A stretch of 64,000 nt of DNA from Anaerofilum hominis (GCF_014287275.1 NZ_JACONZ010000001.1:744001-808000); one strand, 5' to 3'. Positions 1-9,696 are shown, counted from the first letter of the stretch. The notes: generated by a model from the letters alone, not told the origin. Numbers and translations are program-made.

Positions 1-53
1 GGTTTTCCGTTTCAAGGCGCGCTTTGGGCCCGATCTATTGTGGGGGGAGAAAA

Positions 54-2051
54 ATGGAAGAGAAAAAAACGTTCTATATCACCACGCCGATCTATTATCC
101 GTCGGACAAGCTGCATATCGGGCACACCTACTGCACCGTCGCCACCGACGCGATGGCCCGGTACAAGCGCCTGAAAGGCTATGACGTGATGTTTTTGACC
201 GGCACCGACGAACACGGCCAGAAGATCGAGGAAAAAGCCAACGAAAAGGGGGTCACCCCGCAGCAGTTCGTCGATCAGATCGTCGAGGGGCCCCGCGGCG
301 TCAAGGACCTGTGGAAGCTGATGGACATCAGCTATGACCGCTTTATCCGCACCACCGACGACTATCACGTGGCCGCCATCCAGAAGATCTTCAAAAAAAT
401 GTACGACAAGGGGGACATCTATAAGGGCACCTACAAGGGCAAATACTGCACCCCCTGCGAAAGTTTTTGGACCGAGAGCCAACTGGTGAACGGCTGCTGC
501 CCCGACTGCGGACGCCCGGTGGTCGACGCGGAGGAGGAAGCCTACTTTTTCCGCCTTTCCAAATATGCCGGCCGCGTGCGCGACCTGCTGGTCAACACTG
601 ATTTTCTTGAACCGCGCAGCCGCGTGAACGAGATGGTGCACAACTTTATCGACCCGGGGCTGGAGGACCTGTGCGTCTCCCGCACCAGCTTTTCGTGGGG
701 GGTGCCCGTGGACTTCGACTCAAAACACGTGGTCTACGTGTGGATCGACGCCCTGTTCAATTACACCACCGCGCTGGGCTTTATGAACGACCGTTACCCG
801 GACAGCGATTATGAAAAATACTGGCCCGCAGACGTGCACTTTGTCGGCAAGGAGATCGTGCGCTTTCACTCCATCATCTGGCCCGCCATGCTGATGAGCA
901 TGGACATGCCCCTGCCCAAAAAGGTCTACGGCCACGGCTGGCTTCTGCTGGACGGCGGCAAAATGTCCAAATCCAAGGGCAATGTCGTCGACCCCTATCT
1001 GCTGGCGGAGCGCTACAGCACCGACGCGCTGCGCTATTTTCTGCTGCGCGATTTCCCGTTCGGCTCGGACGGCAATTTTTCAAATGAGCTGCTGATCGGG
1101 CGCATCAACATGGACCTGGCCAACGACCTGGGCAATCTGCTGTCCCGCACCACGGCGATGGCCGACAAATACTTCGGCGGCACCCTGCCTGCACCCCAGG
1201 ACGAGGGCCCCGAGGACGCCGAGCTGCTGGCCATGCTGGGCGCGCTGCGCGGCAAATACGAGGCGCAGATGGAGAAGTTCTCGTTCCAGTCCGCCCTGGC
1301 CGAGGTGTTCTCGGTCATCGCGCGCGCCAACAAGTACATCGACGAGACCGCCCCCTGGGTGCTGGCCCGGGACGAAGAGAAAAAGCCCCGCCTGGCCCGG
1401 GTACTGTACAACCTGGCTGAGACGCTGCGCCTGTGCGCCGTGCTGCTGACGCCGTTTATGCCCGCCACCTGTGCGGAGATCTTTGCCCAGGTCGGCGCGG
1501 ACGCCGCCGTGCAGACCTGGGACAGCGCCGCCGCTGCGGGCGCCCTGCCCGCGGCCGCCGTGCTGCACAAGGGCAAAAATCTTTTCCCCCGCATCGACGC
1601 GGCCAAAGAGCTGGCCGAGCTGGAGGCCCAGAGAGCCGCCCTGGCGGCACAGGCGGCCGCGGCCGAAAAGCCCGCTGCGCCTGCACCCGCAGCACCCGCC
1701 GAGCCCGTGGAACACGAGGCTGAGATCGACTACGACACGTTCAGCAAAGTGGAGATGCTGGTGGGCCAGGTGGTGTCCTGCGAGCGGATGAAAGAGAGCA
1801 AAAAACTGCTCAAGCTGTCGGTCTTTGACGGCGAGCGGGAGCGCACCATCCTTTCGGGCATCGCCAAATGGTATGCGCCTGAGGATCTGGCCGGCAAAAA
1901 GGTGGGCATTGTGGCAAACCTGGCCCCGCGCCCGATGATGGGCGGCAAATACGTCTCTGAGGGCATGGTCCTGGCGGCTGACACCGACGACGGCGGCGCT
2001 GCGGTCTTTTTCTTCCCCGACGAGGTGCGCCCCGGCAGCCGCATCCGCTGA
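54..2051 (+). CDS. metG: Methionyl-tRNA synthetase
   Basis: Charges tRNA-Met with methionine in the cytoplasm. The 665-aa product has the class I signature HIGH at residues 21-24 and KMSKS at 303-307. It has two CxxC zinc knuckle pairs (CTPC and CPDC) near residues 129-147, and the anticodon-binding helical domain follows KMSKS. After an alanine/proline-rich linker (about 525-555), the C-terminal 105 residues form the OB-fold tRNA-binding domain found in the long, dimeric bacterial form. I chose ATG 54 because a purine-rich GGGGGGAGA lies just upstream; an in-frame ATG at 24 lacks a ribosome site. A terminator follows at 2105. Confidence 0.97.
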   Translation: MEEKKTFYITTPIYYPSDKLHIGHTYCTVATDAMARYKRLKGYDVMFLTGTDEHGQKIEEKANEKGVTPQQFVDQIVEGPRGVKDLWKLMDISYDRFIRTTDDYHVAAIQKIFKKMYDKGDIYKGTYKGKYCTPCESFWTESQLVNGCCPDCGRPVVDAEEEAYFFRLSKYAGRVRDLLVNTDFLEPRSRVNEMVHNFIDPGLEDLCVSRTSFSWGVPVDFDSKHVVYVWIDALFNYTTALGFMNDRYPDSDYEKYWPADVHFVGKEIVRFHSIIWPAMLMSMDMPLPKKVYGHGWLLLDGGKMSKSKGNVVDPYLLAERYSTDALRYFLLRDFPFGSDGNFSNELLIGRINMDLANDLGNLLSRTTAMADKYFGGTLPAPQDEGPEDAELLAMLGALRGKYEAQMEKFSFQSALAEVFSVIARANKYIDETAPWVLARDEEKKPRLARVLYNLAETLRLCAVLLTPFMPATCAEIFAQVGADAAVQTWDSAAAAGALPAAAVLHKGKNLFPRIDAAKELAELEAQRAALAAQAAAAEKPAAPAPAAPAEPVEHEAEIDYDTFSKVEMLVGQVVSCERMKESKKLLKLSVFDGERERTILSGIAKWYAPEDLAGKKVGIVANLAPRPMMGGKYVSEGMVLAADTDDGGAAVFFFPDEVRPGSRIR

Positions 2052-2104
2052 AGCGCCTGCGCCGCCGGCAGCGTCCTCCCTTATCACAAGGACCCGCTCC
2101 ATTC

Positions 2105-2132
2105 AAGGGCTGCCCGCAGGGCGGCCCTTTTT
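2105..2132 (+). terminator. Intrinsic terminator after metG
   Basis: An 11-pair stem (AAGGGC, one T-G wobble, GCCC) closes on a GCA loop and is followed by TTTTT. It lies 54 bases after the metG stop and directly before the next gene's ribosome site, so metG is probably a single-gene unit. Confidence 0.8.
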
Positions 2133-2153
2133 AAAGCAAGCGAGGTGTATCTC

Positions 2154-3077
2154 TTGACAGATCTCAAACAGAAAAATCTCTTTACCGGGCGGCTCTCGAT
2201 GCCGCTGCTGGCAGTGCTGTGCACCCTGCTGTGGGGCAGCGCTTTCCCCTTTGTCAAACTGGGGTACGCGGCTTTCGGCATCGGCGGCGACGCCAGTGTC
2301 TACACAAAGTTGCTCTTTGCGGGGCTGCGCTTCGGCTTTGCCGGCGTGGTGGTGCTGGCCGTGGGCAGCGCCGCCGCCCGGCGGCCCCTGTTTTTCAAAA
2401 AAAGTGAAGCGGGTCCCATTTTGCTGATGGCGCTGGTGCAGACCGTGCTGCAGTATATTTTCTTCTATGTGGGCCTCTCCAACACCAGCGGCACGCTGGG
2501 CAGCATCCTCACCTCCACTTCGGCCTTTTTCGCAGTGCTGGGCGCGCCGCTGTTCTTCCGCTCCGACAAGCTGACCGGCGCCGGGGTGGCGGGCTGCGCC
2601 GTGGGCTTTCTTGGCGTGCTGCTGGCCGCCGGGGGCGGCGACCTCGCGTTCCGGCTGACGGGCGAGGGGTTCATGGTGCTCTCTGCGGCCGCCAATGCGG
2701 GCAGTTCCCTGCTGGCCCGCAAATACGCACAGGGCATTTCCCCCATGGCCCTCACCGGGTGGGGGCTGGCCCTCGGCGGCGGGGCTCTTGCCGCGGCAGG
2801 CCTTGCGGGGGGCGGCCGTTTCCCGCAGGTCACCGGCGGCGGGATCGCCGTGCTGGCCTACCTGATCCTGCTCTCCGCGGTGGCTTTTTCCCTTTGGACC
2901 ACCCTGCTCAAATACAACCCGGCGGGCCGCGTCTGCATCTTCAATTTTCTCATCCCCATTTTCGGCACCCTGCTCTCCATCCTGGTGTTGGGGGAAGAGG
3001 CGCTGCAGCTCAAATATCTGGGCGCGCTGGCGCTGGTCTGTGCCGGTATCTGGCTGGTGAACCGGAAAAAGGCCTGA
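2154..3077 (+). CDS. DMT-superfamily (EamA) transporter
   Basis: An integral membrane protein of 307 aa with about ten hydrophobic helices in two repeated EamA halves, as in drug/metabolite transporters of the RhaT/YdcZ superfamily. The N-terminal half carries the usual LLWGSAFPFVK-type start of helix 1, and the second half ends in the typical ILGE(E)-like loop (LVLGEEAL) and a final helix ending in NRKK. The substrate cannot be told from sequence. Start: TTG at 2154 sits 6 bases after AGGTG; an in-frame GTG at 2145 overlaps that ribosome site and is less likely. A separate promoter is not obvious. Confidence 0.85.
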   Translation: MTDLKQKNLFTGRLSMPLLAVLCTLLWGSAFPFVKLGYAAFGIGGDASVYTKLLFAGLRFGFAGVVVLAVGSAAARRPLFFKKSEAGPILLMALVQTVLQYIFFYVGLSNTSGTLGSILTSTSAFFAVLGAPLFFRSDKLTGAGVAGCAVGFLGVLLAAGGGDLAFRLTGEGFMVLSAAANAGSSLLARKYAQGISPMALTGWGLALGGGALAAAGLAGGGRFPQVTGGGIAVLAYLILLSAVAFSLWTTLLKYNPAGRVCIFNFLIPIFGTLLSILVLGEEALQLKYLGALALVCAGIWLVNRKKA

Positions 3078-3123
3078 GGCCGCCGTTCCCCCGCCGCGAT
3101 GTTTCAAATAAAGGAGGATCTCT

Positions 3124-3918
3124 ATGGCTGCGATCTTCGACACCCATGCCCACTATACCGCCTCTGCTTTCAATGCCGACCGCGACGCGGTGCTGTCCGC
3201 ACTGCCCGGCAAAAACGTGGGGCTGGTGATCGACTGCGGCACCGATCTTGAGAGCAGCCTCGCCAGCCTGGCGCTGGGCGAGCGCTATCCGTTTCTCTAC
3301 TCGGCAGTGGGCATCCACCCGGAAAGCCTGATCGAGGAGGACGCTTCCACGGTTTGCCGGTTCGGCGGCGACTGGCGGGCCGAGATGGCGGCGATCCGCC
3401 CGCTGTATGAAAACCCGCGGGTGGCCGCGGTGGGAGAGTGCGGCCTGGATTATCACTGGCCTGTGCCCAAAGACGAGCAGCTGGCGCTGTTTGAGGCCCA
3501 GCTGCAGCTGGCGCTGGAACTGGATAGACCCATCATCGTCCACGACCGGGAGGCGCACGCCGACACCTACGCGCTGCTGAAAAAGTACCGTCCGCGCGGC
3601 GTGGTGCACTGTTATTCCGGCAGCGCGGAGGACGTAAAGTGGCTGACCGCGCAGGGGCTGTATATCGGCTTTGGCGGGGTGGTGACCTTTCGCAACGCCC
3701 GCAAAGCACTGGAAGCCGCAGCCGCCGTGCCCGCAGACAGGCTGCTGATCGAGACGGATTGTCCCTATATGGCCCCGGTACCCTATCGCGGCAAACGCAA
3801 TGATTCCTCCCTGCTCACCCATGTGGCAGCGACGCTGGCCGCCCTGCGGGGCGTGGATCCCGAAACGCTGTTGACCCAGACCATGGCCAACGGCCGCACA
3901 CTGTTCGGCATCCGCTGA
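3124..3918 (+). CDS. tatD: TatD-family metal-dependent hydrolase (DNase)
   Basis: Amidohydrolase-fold protein of 264 aa, the normal TatD length. Visible metal ligands and motifs are DTHAHY at the N-terminus, GECGLDYHW mid-protein, the histidines in VHDREAH and HCYSGS, and the C-terminal ETDCPYMAPVPYRGKRN motif. Family members are Mg-dependent 3'-5' exonucleases on DNA/RNA; the exact role here is inferred. ATG 3124 follows AAGGAGG by 6 bases. In many Firmicutes tatD follows metG; here a transporter gene separates them. Confidence 0.93.
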   Translation: MAAIFDTHAHYTASAFNADRDAVLSALPGKNVGLVIDCGTDLESSLASLALGERYPFLYSAVGIHPESLIEEDASTVCRFGGDWRAEMAAIRPLYENPRVAAVGECGLDYHWPVPKDEQLALFEAQLQLALELDRPIIVHDREAHADTYALLKKYRPRGVVHCYSGSAEDVKWLTAQGLYIGFGGVVTFRNARKALEAAAAVPADRLLIETDCPYMAPVPYRGKRNDSSLLTHVAATLAALRGVDPETLLTQTMANGRTLFGIR

Positions 3919-4306
3919 GGCCCTTTTGGGGGGCGTCCTGCGGCCTCTCCCCGCGCTTTCAGCAGGCTTTGGAGAACGCGGAACGCGTCCTTTGGGGGGA
4001 CGCGCAGCCGCGGCTTTCCCGCCGGGCGGCCTCTCTGTGGGGGAACGGCCGGTGCAAGGCTGTTTTGCTCTGTTTTTCGCAGCAGCCCGCTTTTGCCCGC
4101 AGGCGACGGCGTCTCCCTCTTGCAGACGTGCTACTCGTGTGGGGCGGCTGGTTCCCGCCGGCTGCCGCATGGTCTCGAGAACAGGAACGGGGACCGCGCG
4201 GCAGGGCGCGCCGTTTTGTCCGCGGATACCCTGCAGCCTCCCTCCGGCCCTTCTCCCCGCCCCGGTTTCAAAACAGCCGTGCTCCCTGCCGGTTTACGCT
4301 GTTCTT
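3919..4306. other. Non-coding stretch upstream of birA
   Basis: GC-rich spacer of nearly 390 bases. Several open frames cross it, but none has a ribosome site or protein-like composition, and I see no convincing gene. Confidence 0.6.
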
Positions 4307-4355
4307 ACCGCGCTATTGTCAACTAAAAAATATTTTTAGTTGACAATAGCGCGGT
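4307..4355. promoter_or_regulatory. BirA-type biotin operator palindrome (may double as a terminator)
   Basis: Perfect inverted repeat with 23-bp arms (4307-4329 and 4333-4355) around the 3-base loop ATA. Its core is TTGTCAACT, 13 bases, AGTTGACAA (4316-4346). This has the layout of the BirA half-sites known from biotin genes (TTGT-AAC...GTT-ACAA). It overlaps the -35 box of the birA promoter, so bound BirA-biotinyl-AMP would block transcription. The outer GC-rich arms and the following T-rich tract could also stop transcripts coming from tatD. Operator identity is inferred from position and motif. Confidence 0.8.
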
Positions 4356-4368
4356 TTTCTTTTACACT
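4340..4368 (+). promoter_or_regulatory. birA promoter (sigma-A type)
   Basis: TTGACA at 4340-4345, a 17-base spacer, then TACACT at 4363-4368. The -35 box is a full consensus match and is formed by the right arm of the operator palindrome. Confidence 0.8.
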
Positions 4369-4440
4369 CTAAATTGGTTAAAATCGATTTTATCCCGATC
4401 GCACTTTTTATCGCCTCTGCAAAGGCAAAGGAGGAAGCAG

Positions 4441-5415
4441 GTGAAAAAGAGCCCTGTCAAAGAGGCCCTGCTGCAGGCGCTGCGCGCCGCGCCCGGTCAA
4501 TGGCACAGCGGGGAGGCCCTGGCCGAGGCGGCGGGCGTCACCCGCAGCGCGGTGTGGAAAGCCGCAGGCGAACTGCGGGCCGAGGGTTTTCCGCTGGAAT
4601 CAGTGCCCCGGCGCGGCTATCGGCTGGCGGCCGGCGGAGATCTGCTCACCCGGGAAGAGCTGCTGGTCCATCTTGGACCGGGTTGGCAGGCCGAGTGCTT
4701 CCGCTCCCTGCCCTCCACCAATCGCCGCGCGCGTGAGCTTGCCAACAGCGGCACGGCCGCGCCGCTGCTGGTGGCGGCTGAGGAACAGACGGACGGTATG
4801 GGCCGCCGGGGGCGCAGCTTTTTTTCGCCGCCCGGCAGCGGCCTTTATTTCAGCCTGCTCCTGCGCCCCGCTCTGGCAGCTGCGGACGCGCCGCTGGTCA
4901 CCGCGGCGGCGGCAGTTGCCGTCCGGCGGGCGCTGGCGGGCTGCGGGGCCGAAGTGGGCGTCAAATGGGTCAACGACCTGTGGATGGGGGAGCGCAAGGT
5001 CTGCGGCATCCTCACCGAGGCGGCGACCGGCTTTGAAAGCGGGCTGGTGGACCACCTGATCGTCGGCTTCGGCCTCAACCTCACAGCCCCGGAAAGCGGT
5101 TTTCCCCCTGCGCTGGCCGGTGTCGCCGGGGCGGTCTTTGCGCCGGGCTGCGCGCCCGGACGCGCCGCTTTGGCCGCCGCCGTCACGCGGGAATTCCTGC
5201 CTTTGCTGGAAGCGCTTCCCGCCAAAGACTTTCTGCAGGAATACCGCGCCGCCAGCATCCTGCCCGGACGCAGCGTCACCGTGCTGCCCGTGCTGGGCCA
5301 GCCCTATCAGGCAACGGCCGGGGAGATCGACGACCAGGGCCGCCTTGCCGTGCGCCTGCCCGGCGGGGAATGCCGCTTATTAAACGCGGGCGAGGTGCGG
5401 CTGCTCCCCCATTGA
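4441..5415 (+). CDS. birA: Bifunctional biotin ligase / biotin operon repressor BirA
   Basis: Couples biotin to carboxylase carrier proteins and, as biotinyl-AMP complex, represses biotin genes. The 324-aa protein has an N-terminal winged helix-turn-helix (about residues 5-62, with SGEALAEAAGVTRSAVWKA). The central ligase domain has the biotin/ATP loop GMGRRGRSFFSPPGSGLYFS near residue 120 and the catalytic lysine motif KWVNDLW near 175. A small C-terminal SH3-like domain follows. Presence of the DNA-binding domain fits the operator found at 4307-4355, so it probably represses itself and bioY. The GTG start at 4441 lies 6 bases after AAAGGAGG. Confidence 0.95.
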   Translation: MKKSPVKEALLQALRAAPGQWHSGEALAEAAGVTRSAVWKAAGELRAEGFPLESVPRRGYRLAAGGDLLTREELLVHLGPGWQAECFRSLPSTNRRARELANSGTAAPLLVAAEEQTDGMGRRGRSFFSPPGSGLYFSLLLRPALAAADAPLVTAAAAVAVRRALAGCGAEVGVKWVNDLWMGERKVCGILTEAATGFESGLVDHLIVGFGLNLTAPESGFPPALAGVAGAVFAPGCAPGRAALAAAVTREFLPLLEALPAKDFLQEYRAASILPGRSVTVLPVLGQPYQATAGEIDDQGRLAVRLPGGECRLLNAGEVRLLPH

Positions 5416-5718
5416 AAGCGCGCCGTCTCATGCTCTGAGCCGGTGGGCGCGGCCGCGGCGCACAGGTTTTTTGCCACATCTTTGCTGCGCCTTTGCCGGT
5501 GTCCCCTCCCGGGCAAAACAGCGGTCTCTGCGGGGCGGCCGGCGCTGCAGCGCAGCCGGCTTCTCTCTGGGTCAGAACATGCGCCCCGCTTTTGCGGCGG
5601 GTGCCGCCGCCCGCGGGCGCGGCTCTCTCTCTCTGCTTCAAAAAATCCGTCCGCGCCCCGACGCGGGGTGCGGGACAAACTTTTCCGCTTTACGCGGCCA
5701 AAAATCTTGGAGGGACCT
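5416..5718. other. birA-bioY intergenic stretch
   Basis: About 300 GC-rich bases with no supported gene. The frame of bioY stays open upstream through this stretch, but no ribosome site supports an earlier start. No second BirA-type palindrome is visible, so bioY is probably co-transcribed with birA. Confidence 0.5.
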
Positions 5719-6249
5719 ATGGAACACACTGCTAAAAAGACCAGGGAACTGGTGCTCGCTTCCCTGTTGACCGCCGCCACCGCCGTGTTGGCGCAGATCA
5801 TGCTGCCCATCGGGCCTGTCCCCTTTAATTTGGCGGTCCTGGGGGCCTATCTGGCCGGCTGCCTGTTGGAACCCGTCTGGGCGCTGGCCAGCATGGCCGC
5901 TTATCTTCTGCTGGGCGCGTTTGGCCTGCCGGTGTTTGCCGGCTTTTCCGGCGGCCCGGCCATTCTGGCCGGCCCTACCGGGGGCTATATCGTCGGTTAT
6001 CTGCTGATCGCGCTGTTCACTGCGCTGGCTGCAAAACACGGCAAAGATCCGCTTTGGACCGCCGCGGCCATGGCCGCGGGGCTGCTGGCCTGCTATGCGC
6101 TCGGCACCGGCTGGTTTATGATCGTCACCGGGCGCAGCCTGCCGGAAAGCCTGGCGCTCTGTGTGCTGCCTTTCGTGATCCCCGACGCCTGCAAGGCCGC
6201 CGCCGCACTGCTGCTCTCGCGGGCGATGCGCGCCCGCCTGCGGCGCTGA
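5719..6249 (+). CDS. bioY: Biotin transporter BioY (ECF S-component)
   Basis: Membrane protein of 176 aa with about six hydrophobic helices. It has the BioY hallmarks: a charged N-terminus, a LLGAFGLPVFAGFSGG-like loop, and a GPTGGYIVGYL segment. BioY is the biotin-binding subunit of an energy-coupling factor transporter, working with shared EcfA/EcfT units (not in this window). Its place after birA indicates biotin-repressed uptake. ATG 5719 lies 5 bases downstream of GGAGGG. No biotin biosynthesis genes are seen nearby, which hints at reliance on uptake. Confidence 0.93.
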   Translation: MEHTAKKTRELVLASLLTAATAVLAQIMLPIGPVPFNLAVLGAYLAGCLLEPVWALASMAAYLLLGAFGLPVFAGFSGGPAILAGPTGGYIVGYLLIALFTALAAKHGKDPLWTAAAMAAGLLACYALGTGWFMIVTGRSLPESLALCVLPFVIPDACKAAAALLLSRAMRARLRR

Positions 6250-6530
6250 GCTCCAAAAACGCTTCCCGCGGCGCAAGGCCTCCGGCAAGGCCCGCGGGCA
6301 GCGCCCCCTATCCCCGCAACACAAAACCCGGGGAGGCGGATATTTCCCCTCGGCCCCCGTTCCCCTCAGGCGCTGCAAAAGTCCGTTTTTTCACTGTTTC
6401 CCTTTCCCCTGCGCCCTCCGGCGTATGTTCAACGGGCGGCTTCGGGACGCCGTATTCCCACCGCGGGCTGAAATATGGATGCGTTTTTCCCCGGACACTC
6501 CCTTTCGCGCTGCCGGCGATCCTGCGCACA

Positions 6531-6568
6531 AAAAAAGACGGACAGGTCTCTCCCTGTCCGTCTTTTTT
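6531..6568. terminator. Bidirectional terminator between bioY and the proBA unit
   Basis: Perfect 16-bp arms (AAAAAAGACGGACAGG and its complement) around the loop TCTCTC. It gives a T-run on both strands, serving the bioY transcript and the convergent minus-strand unit. Confidence 0.9.
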
Positions 6569-6633
6569 CTCTTTCAGTGTCAGCGCGCGCCGGCGCGCTG
6601 CGCGGGCGCCGCGCCTTTTGCACCATGCGGCTT

Positions 6634-7470
6634 TTACTCTGTGCCCTCTTCAGGAGCACTCTGCGGGGCGGAGCTGCCGCCCGCCAGCGAATCCGCCTGC
6701 TGCTGGATCTCGCTGGCCAGCTGCTCGTCCTGCGGTATCACGGGCGGCGCCTGGCTGGCAGCGGCGCCGGCGGTCGTCTCCGGCTTCATGTCGCTGGTGG
6801 TCATTGCCGCCAGATAATAGCCGTCTCCCTGACGGGTAAAGATATAGTCGTAATAAAACGCCGGCTCGCCCTGCTCGGTGGAAAGGGTGCCGTCCAGCGA
6901 AAAGCCGGTGGGGGGCGCCACATAGCCCACGGTGATCCGTTTTTGCTGTACCGAGTTCTTGATCTTCACCACCTTGGGGGTATAAGCGCTGGTGGTGCCG
7001 GTGATGGGGATGATATAGCCGCTTTTTTCCTCATCATAGACGAACTGCATGCCGTTGGCGTCAAAGGTATGGTGCTCCAGCACATAGTCCCTGCCGAACA
7101 GCAGCGCGCCATTTTTGTCAATATCCACAGCAGGCAGGATCAGCGCGCCCACGTCATCGCGCTCATACTTGGAGATATCCTCGTTGTAGATGGCCTCCCA
7201 GATCGCCGTCTGCAGCAGCATGTTCTGGTCCGCTGTCTCCAGGCTGTCAAAGGGCACCGGGTCCAGCATCACGATGGGGGCTAGCAGTCTTTCATACTGT
7301 TCTTTCTCCTTGGTGTCGTCAAACAACTTGGCGGTCACCCGCACCCCGGCGGAGATCAACGACACCGCGCCCAGCACGATCAGCACACACAGTGCGCCGC
7401 CCAGCAGCTGGCGGCGGCGCCGGCGGCGCATCCGCTCTTTCTCTTCCTTGGTCTGTCTTTTATAAGCCAT
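6634..7470 (-). CDS. Membrane-anchored protein of unknown function
   Basis: A 278-aa protein I do not recognise. It starts with a very basic cytoplasmic stretch (MAYKRQTKEEKERMRRRRRR), has one transmembrane helix (about residues 21-45), then an extracellular domain rich in beta-strand-like segments. Its last 50 residues are low-complexity (Ala, Gln, Ser, Gly, Pro). It begins 27 bases after the proA stop and is probably the last gene of proB-proA. The domain contains YVLEHHTFDANG and TRQGDGYYLAAMT, suggesting a folded surface or cell-envelope domain. The tie to proline synthesis is positional only. Confidence 0.75.
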   Translation of the reverse strand: MAYKRQTKEEKERMRRRRRRQLLGGALCVLIVLGAVSLISAGVRVTAKLFDDTKEKEQYERLLAPIVMLDPVPFDSLETADQNMLLQTAIWEAIYNEDISKYERDDVGALILPAVDIDKNGALLFGRDYVLEHHTFDANGMQFVYDEEKSGYIIPITGTTSAYTPKVVKIKNSVQQKRITVGYVAPPTGFSLDGTLSTEQGEPAFYYDYIFTRQGDGYYLAAMTTSDMKPETTAGAAASQAPPVIPQDEQLASEIQQQADSLAGGSSAPQSAPEEGTE

Positions 7471-7497
7471 GTTGTTACCTCGTGACCTCCGTCCGGG

Positions 7498-8733
7498 TCA
7501 GCGGATCTGGCCGCTGCCCCGGACGACGTATTTATAGGTGGTGATCTCCTCAAGCCCCATCGGGCCGCGCGCCCCCACCTTTTGGGTGGAGATGCCCATT
7601 TCACAGCCCAGGCCGAACTCTCCCCCGTCAGTAAAACGGGTGGAAGCGTTGACATACACGGCGGCGGAGTCCACCTCGCGGCAAAAGCGCGCCGCGGCCG
7701 CCTCATCCGCAGTGACGATGGCGTCCGAGTGATGGGTGGAGTGGGCCGCAATGTGGGCCAGAGCTTCGTCGAGATCGCGCACGACCTTGATCCCTAGGAT
7801 ATAATCTAAAAATTCTGTGTCAAAATCGTGTTCATTTGCGGGTTTTCCAGAAATTATTTTCCCCGCCGCCTCGTCCAGGCGCAGTTCCACGCCCGCCTCT
7901 TCCAGCATTTGGGCCGCCAGAGGCAAAAATACAGGCGCGATCTGCTCGTGGACCAGACAGTCCTCCGCCGCGTTGCAGACGCTGGGACGGCTGGCCTTGG
8001 CGTTGGTGACGATACGGGCCGCCATCTCCGGGTCGGCGGCGCGGTCCACATAGACATGGCAGATGCCGGTGCCGGTCTCGATGCAGGGCACGGTGGCGTT
8101 TTCCACGCAGGCGCGGATCAGGCCCGCACCGCCGCGGGGGATCAGCAGGTCTACCCGGCCCTCCGCCGTCATCAGTTCGTTGGCGCTGGCGCGGGTGACA
8201 TCCTCCACAAGGCAGATCACATCCGGGTCAAAGCCCGCGCTCGCGGCGCCGCGCCGCAGCGCGGCCACGATGGCGGTATTGCTGCGGATCGCTTCTTTGC
8301 CGCCGCGCAGCACACAGGCGCTGCCCGCTTTCAGGCAAAGCGCCGCCGCGTCCGCCGTGACATTGGGGCGCGACTCGTAGATGATGGCGATCACCCCCAT
8401 GGGGGCCGTCACCTTTTCGATGACAAGGCCGTTGGGGCGCTCGATATGTTTCTTCACCTGTCCCACGGGATCGGGCAGCGCGGCCACGCTCTCCATGCCC
8501 GCCGCCATGCCCTCGACGCGGTCCGGGGTAAGGCGCAGCCGGTCCTGCATGACCTCGCTGATGATCTCGCGGGCCGCCTGCAGATCGGCGGCATTGGCCG
8601 CCAGGATCTCCTCCTGTGAGCGGCGCAGGCTGTCGGCCATCGCCAGCAGCAGCCTGTCTTTCTCCTCTGCAGAGGCATAGGCCACGCTGCCCTTTGCGGC
8701 ATGCGCACGGTCCAGCAGTGACAAGACGCTCAT
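7498..8733 (-). CDS. proA: Gamma-glutamyl phosphate reductase
   Basis: Second step of proline synthesis: reduces glutamyl-5-phosphate to glutamate semialdehyde with NADPH. The 411-aa protein, a normal length, is of the aldehyde dehydrogenase fold. It shows [15 protein letters not shown], the [11 protein letters not shown] loop, the catalytic cysteine region ([12 protein letters not shown]) and the C-terminal [19 protein letters not shown] motif. Its ATG overlaps the proB stop by 4 bases, so translation is probably coupled. Confidence 0.96.
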   Translation of the reverse strand: MSVLSLLDRAHAAKGSVAYASAEEKDRLLLAMADSLRRSQEEILAANAADLQAAREIISEVMQDRLRLTPDRVEGMAAGMESVAALPDPVGQVKKHIERPNGLVIEKVTAPMGVIAIIYESRPNVTADAAALCLKAGSACVLRGGKEAIRSNTAIVAALRRGAASAGFDPDVICLVEDVTRASANELMTAEGRVDLLIPRGGAGLIRACVENATVPCIETGTGICHVYVDRAADPEMAARIVTNAKASRPSVCNAAEDCLVHEQIAPVFLPLAAQMLEEAGVELRLDEAAGKIISGKPANEHDFDTEFLDYILGIKVVRDLDEALAHIAAHSTHHSDAIVTADEAAAARFCREVDSAAVYVNASTRFTDGGEFGLGCEMGISTQKVGARGPMGLEEITTYKYVVRGSGQIR

Positions 8734-9503
8734 ACGTCTTTCCTCCCTTCAAAACGGGTGCCCACGGGCTTGCCCTCCATCAGGTCATAGAGCAGCTCGG
8801 GCTGTCTGCCGTTCATGATCACCATGGGGATCCCGGCGCGGTTTGCCACCAGACCCGCCCGCAGTTTGGTCTCCATGCCGCCGGTGCCCAGTTTGGAACC
8901 GGCGCCCCCGGCCAGGGCAAAGATCTCAGGGGTGATCTCGCGCACCAGCGGGATCAGCTTTGCCTGCGGGTTTTGATGCGGGTCGCTGTCATACAGCCCG
9001 TCGATATCCGACAGGATGACCAGCAGGTCTGCTTTGGCCAGGGTGGCCACGATCGCGGAGAGGGTGTCGTTCTCGCCGATGCCCAGCTCCTCGGTGGCCA
9101 CCGTGTCGTTCTCGTTGACGATGGGCAGCACCCGGTAATCCATCAGCCGCTGCAGCGTGTTCTCGATGTTGCAGCGGCAATCGTCGTTCTCGATCTCATA
9201 GCTGGTGAGCAGCATCTGCGCCACCACATGATGATACTGCTCAAACTCCTTATCATAGACGTACATCAACTCGCACTGGCCCACCGCCGAGGCCGCCTGC
9301 TTGCCCGGCACGTCGCTTGGGCGCTGGGACAGAGAGAGCTTGCCCACCCCCATGCCGATGGCGCCGGAAGAGACCATCACGACCTCTACCCCGCTGTTTT
9401 TGACGTCCGCGATCACCCGGCACAGCCGTTCAATACGGCGGATGTTCAGCTGGCCCGTGGCATGCGCCAGCGTAGAAGTGCCGACCTTGACGACGATCCT
9501 CAT
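8730..9503 (-). CDS. proB: Glutamate 5-kinase, short form
   Basis: First step of proline synthesis, ATP-dependent phosphorylation of glutamate. The 257-aa protein consists of the amino acid kinase domain only: [10 protein letters not shown] near the N-terminus, [39 protein letters not shown], and [12 protein letters not shown]. The C-terminal PUA domain of the E. coli type (about 367 aa) is absent; single-domain forms are common in Firmicutes. It is the first gene of the unit behind the promoter at 9567-9595. Confidence 0.95.
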   Translation of the reverse strand: MRIVVKVGTSTLAHATGQLNIRRIERLCRVIADVKNSGVEVVMVSSGAIGMGVGKLSLSQRPSDVPGKQAASAVGQCELMYVYDKEFEQYHHVVAQMLLTSYEIENDDCRCNIENTLQRLMDYRVLPIVNENDTVATEELGIGENDTLSAIVATLAKADLLVILSDIDGLYDSDPHQNPQAKLIPLVREITPEIFALAGGAGSKLGTGGMETKLRAGLVANRAGIPMVIMNGRQPELLYDLMEGKPVGTRFEGRKDV

Positions 9504-9566
9504 GCGTTTCCTCCCTGCCCCGGCAACGGGGATGCTGATTTTTGGCCCAGGGCCTATACGGGTAAT

Positions 9567-9595
9567 ATTGTATCATAACCGGGCCTCAAAAGCAA
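9567..9595 (-). promoter_or_regulatory. proBA promoter
   Basis: On the minus strand TTGCTT (9595-9590), a 17-base spacer, then TACAAT (9572-9567), 64 bases before the proB start. Confidence 0.65.
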
Positions 9596-9667
9596 AACAT
9601 CGGGGCTGCGTCCCTGCTGTAAGATAAATATTGCCGGCAAAAACTCCATCAGTCTCACCAAACAGCC

Positions 9668-9696
9668 TTGAAAGGAACAGTTTCATCTAATAGAAT
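9668..9696 (+). promoter_or_regulatory. Promoter of the orphan gene at 9761
   Basis: TTGAAA, 17-base spacer, TAGAAT, followed 65 bases later by the ATG. Confidence 0.6.
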
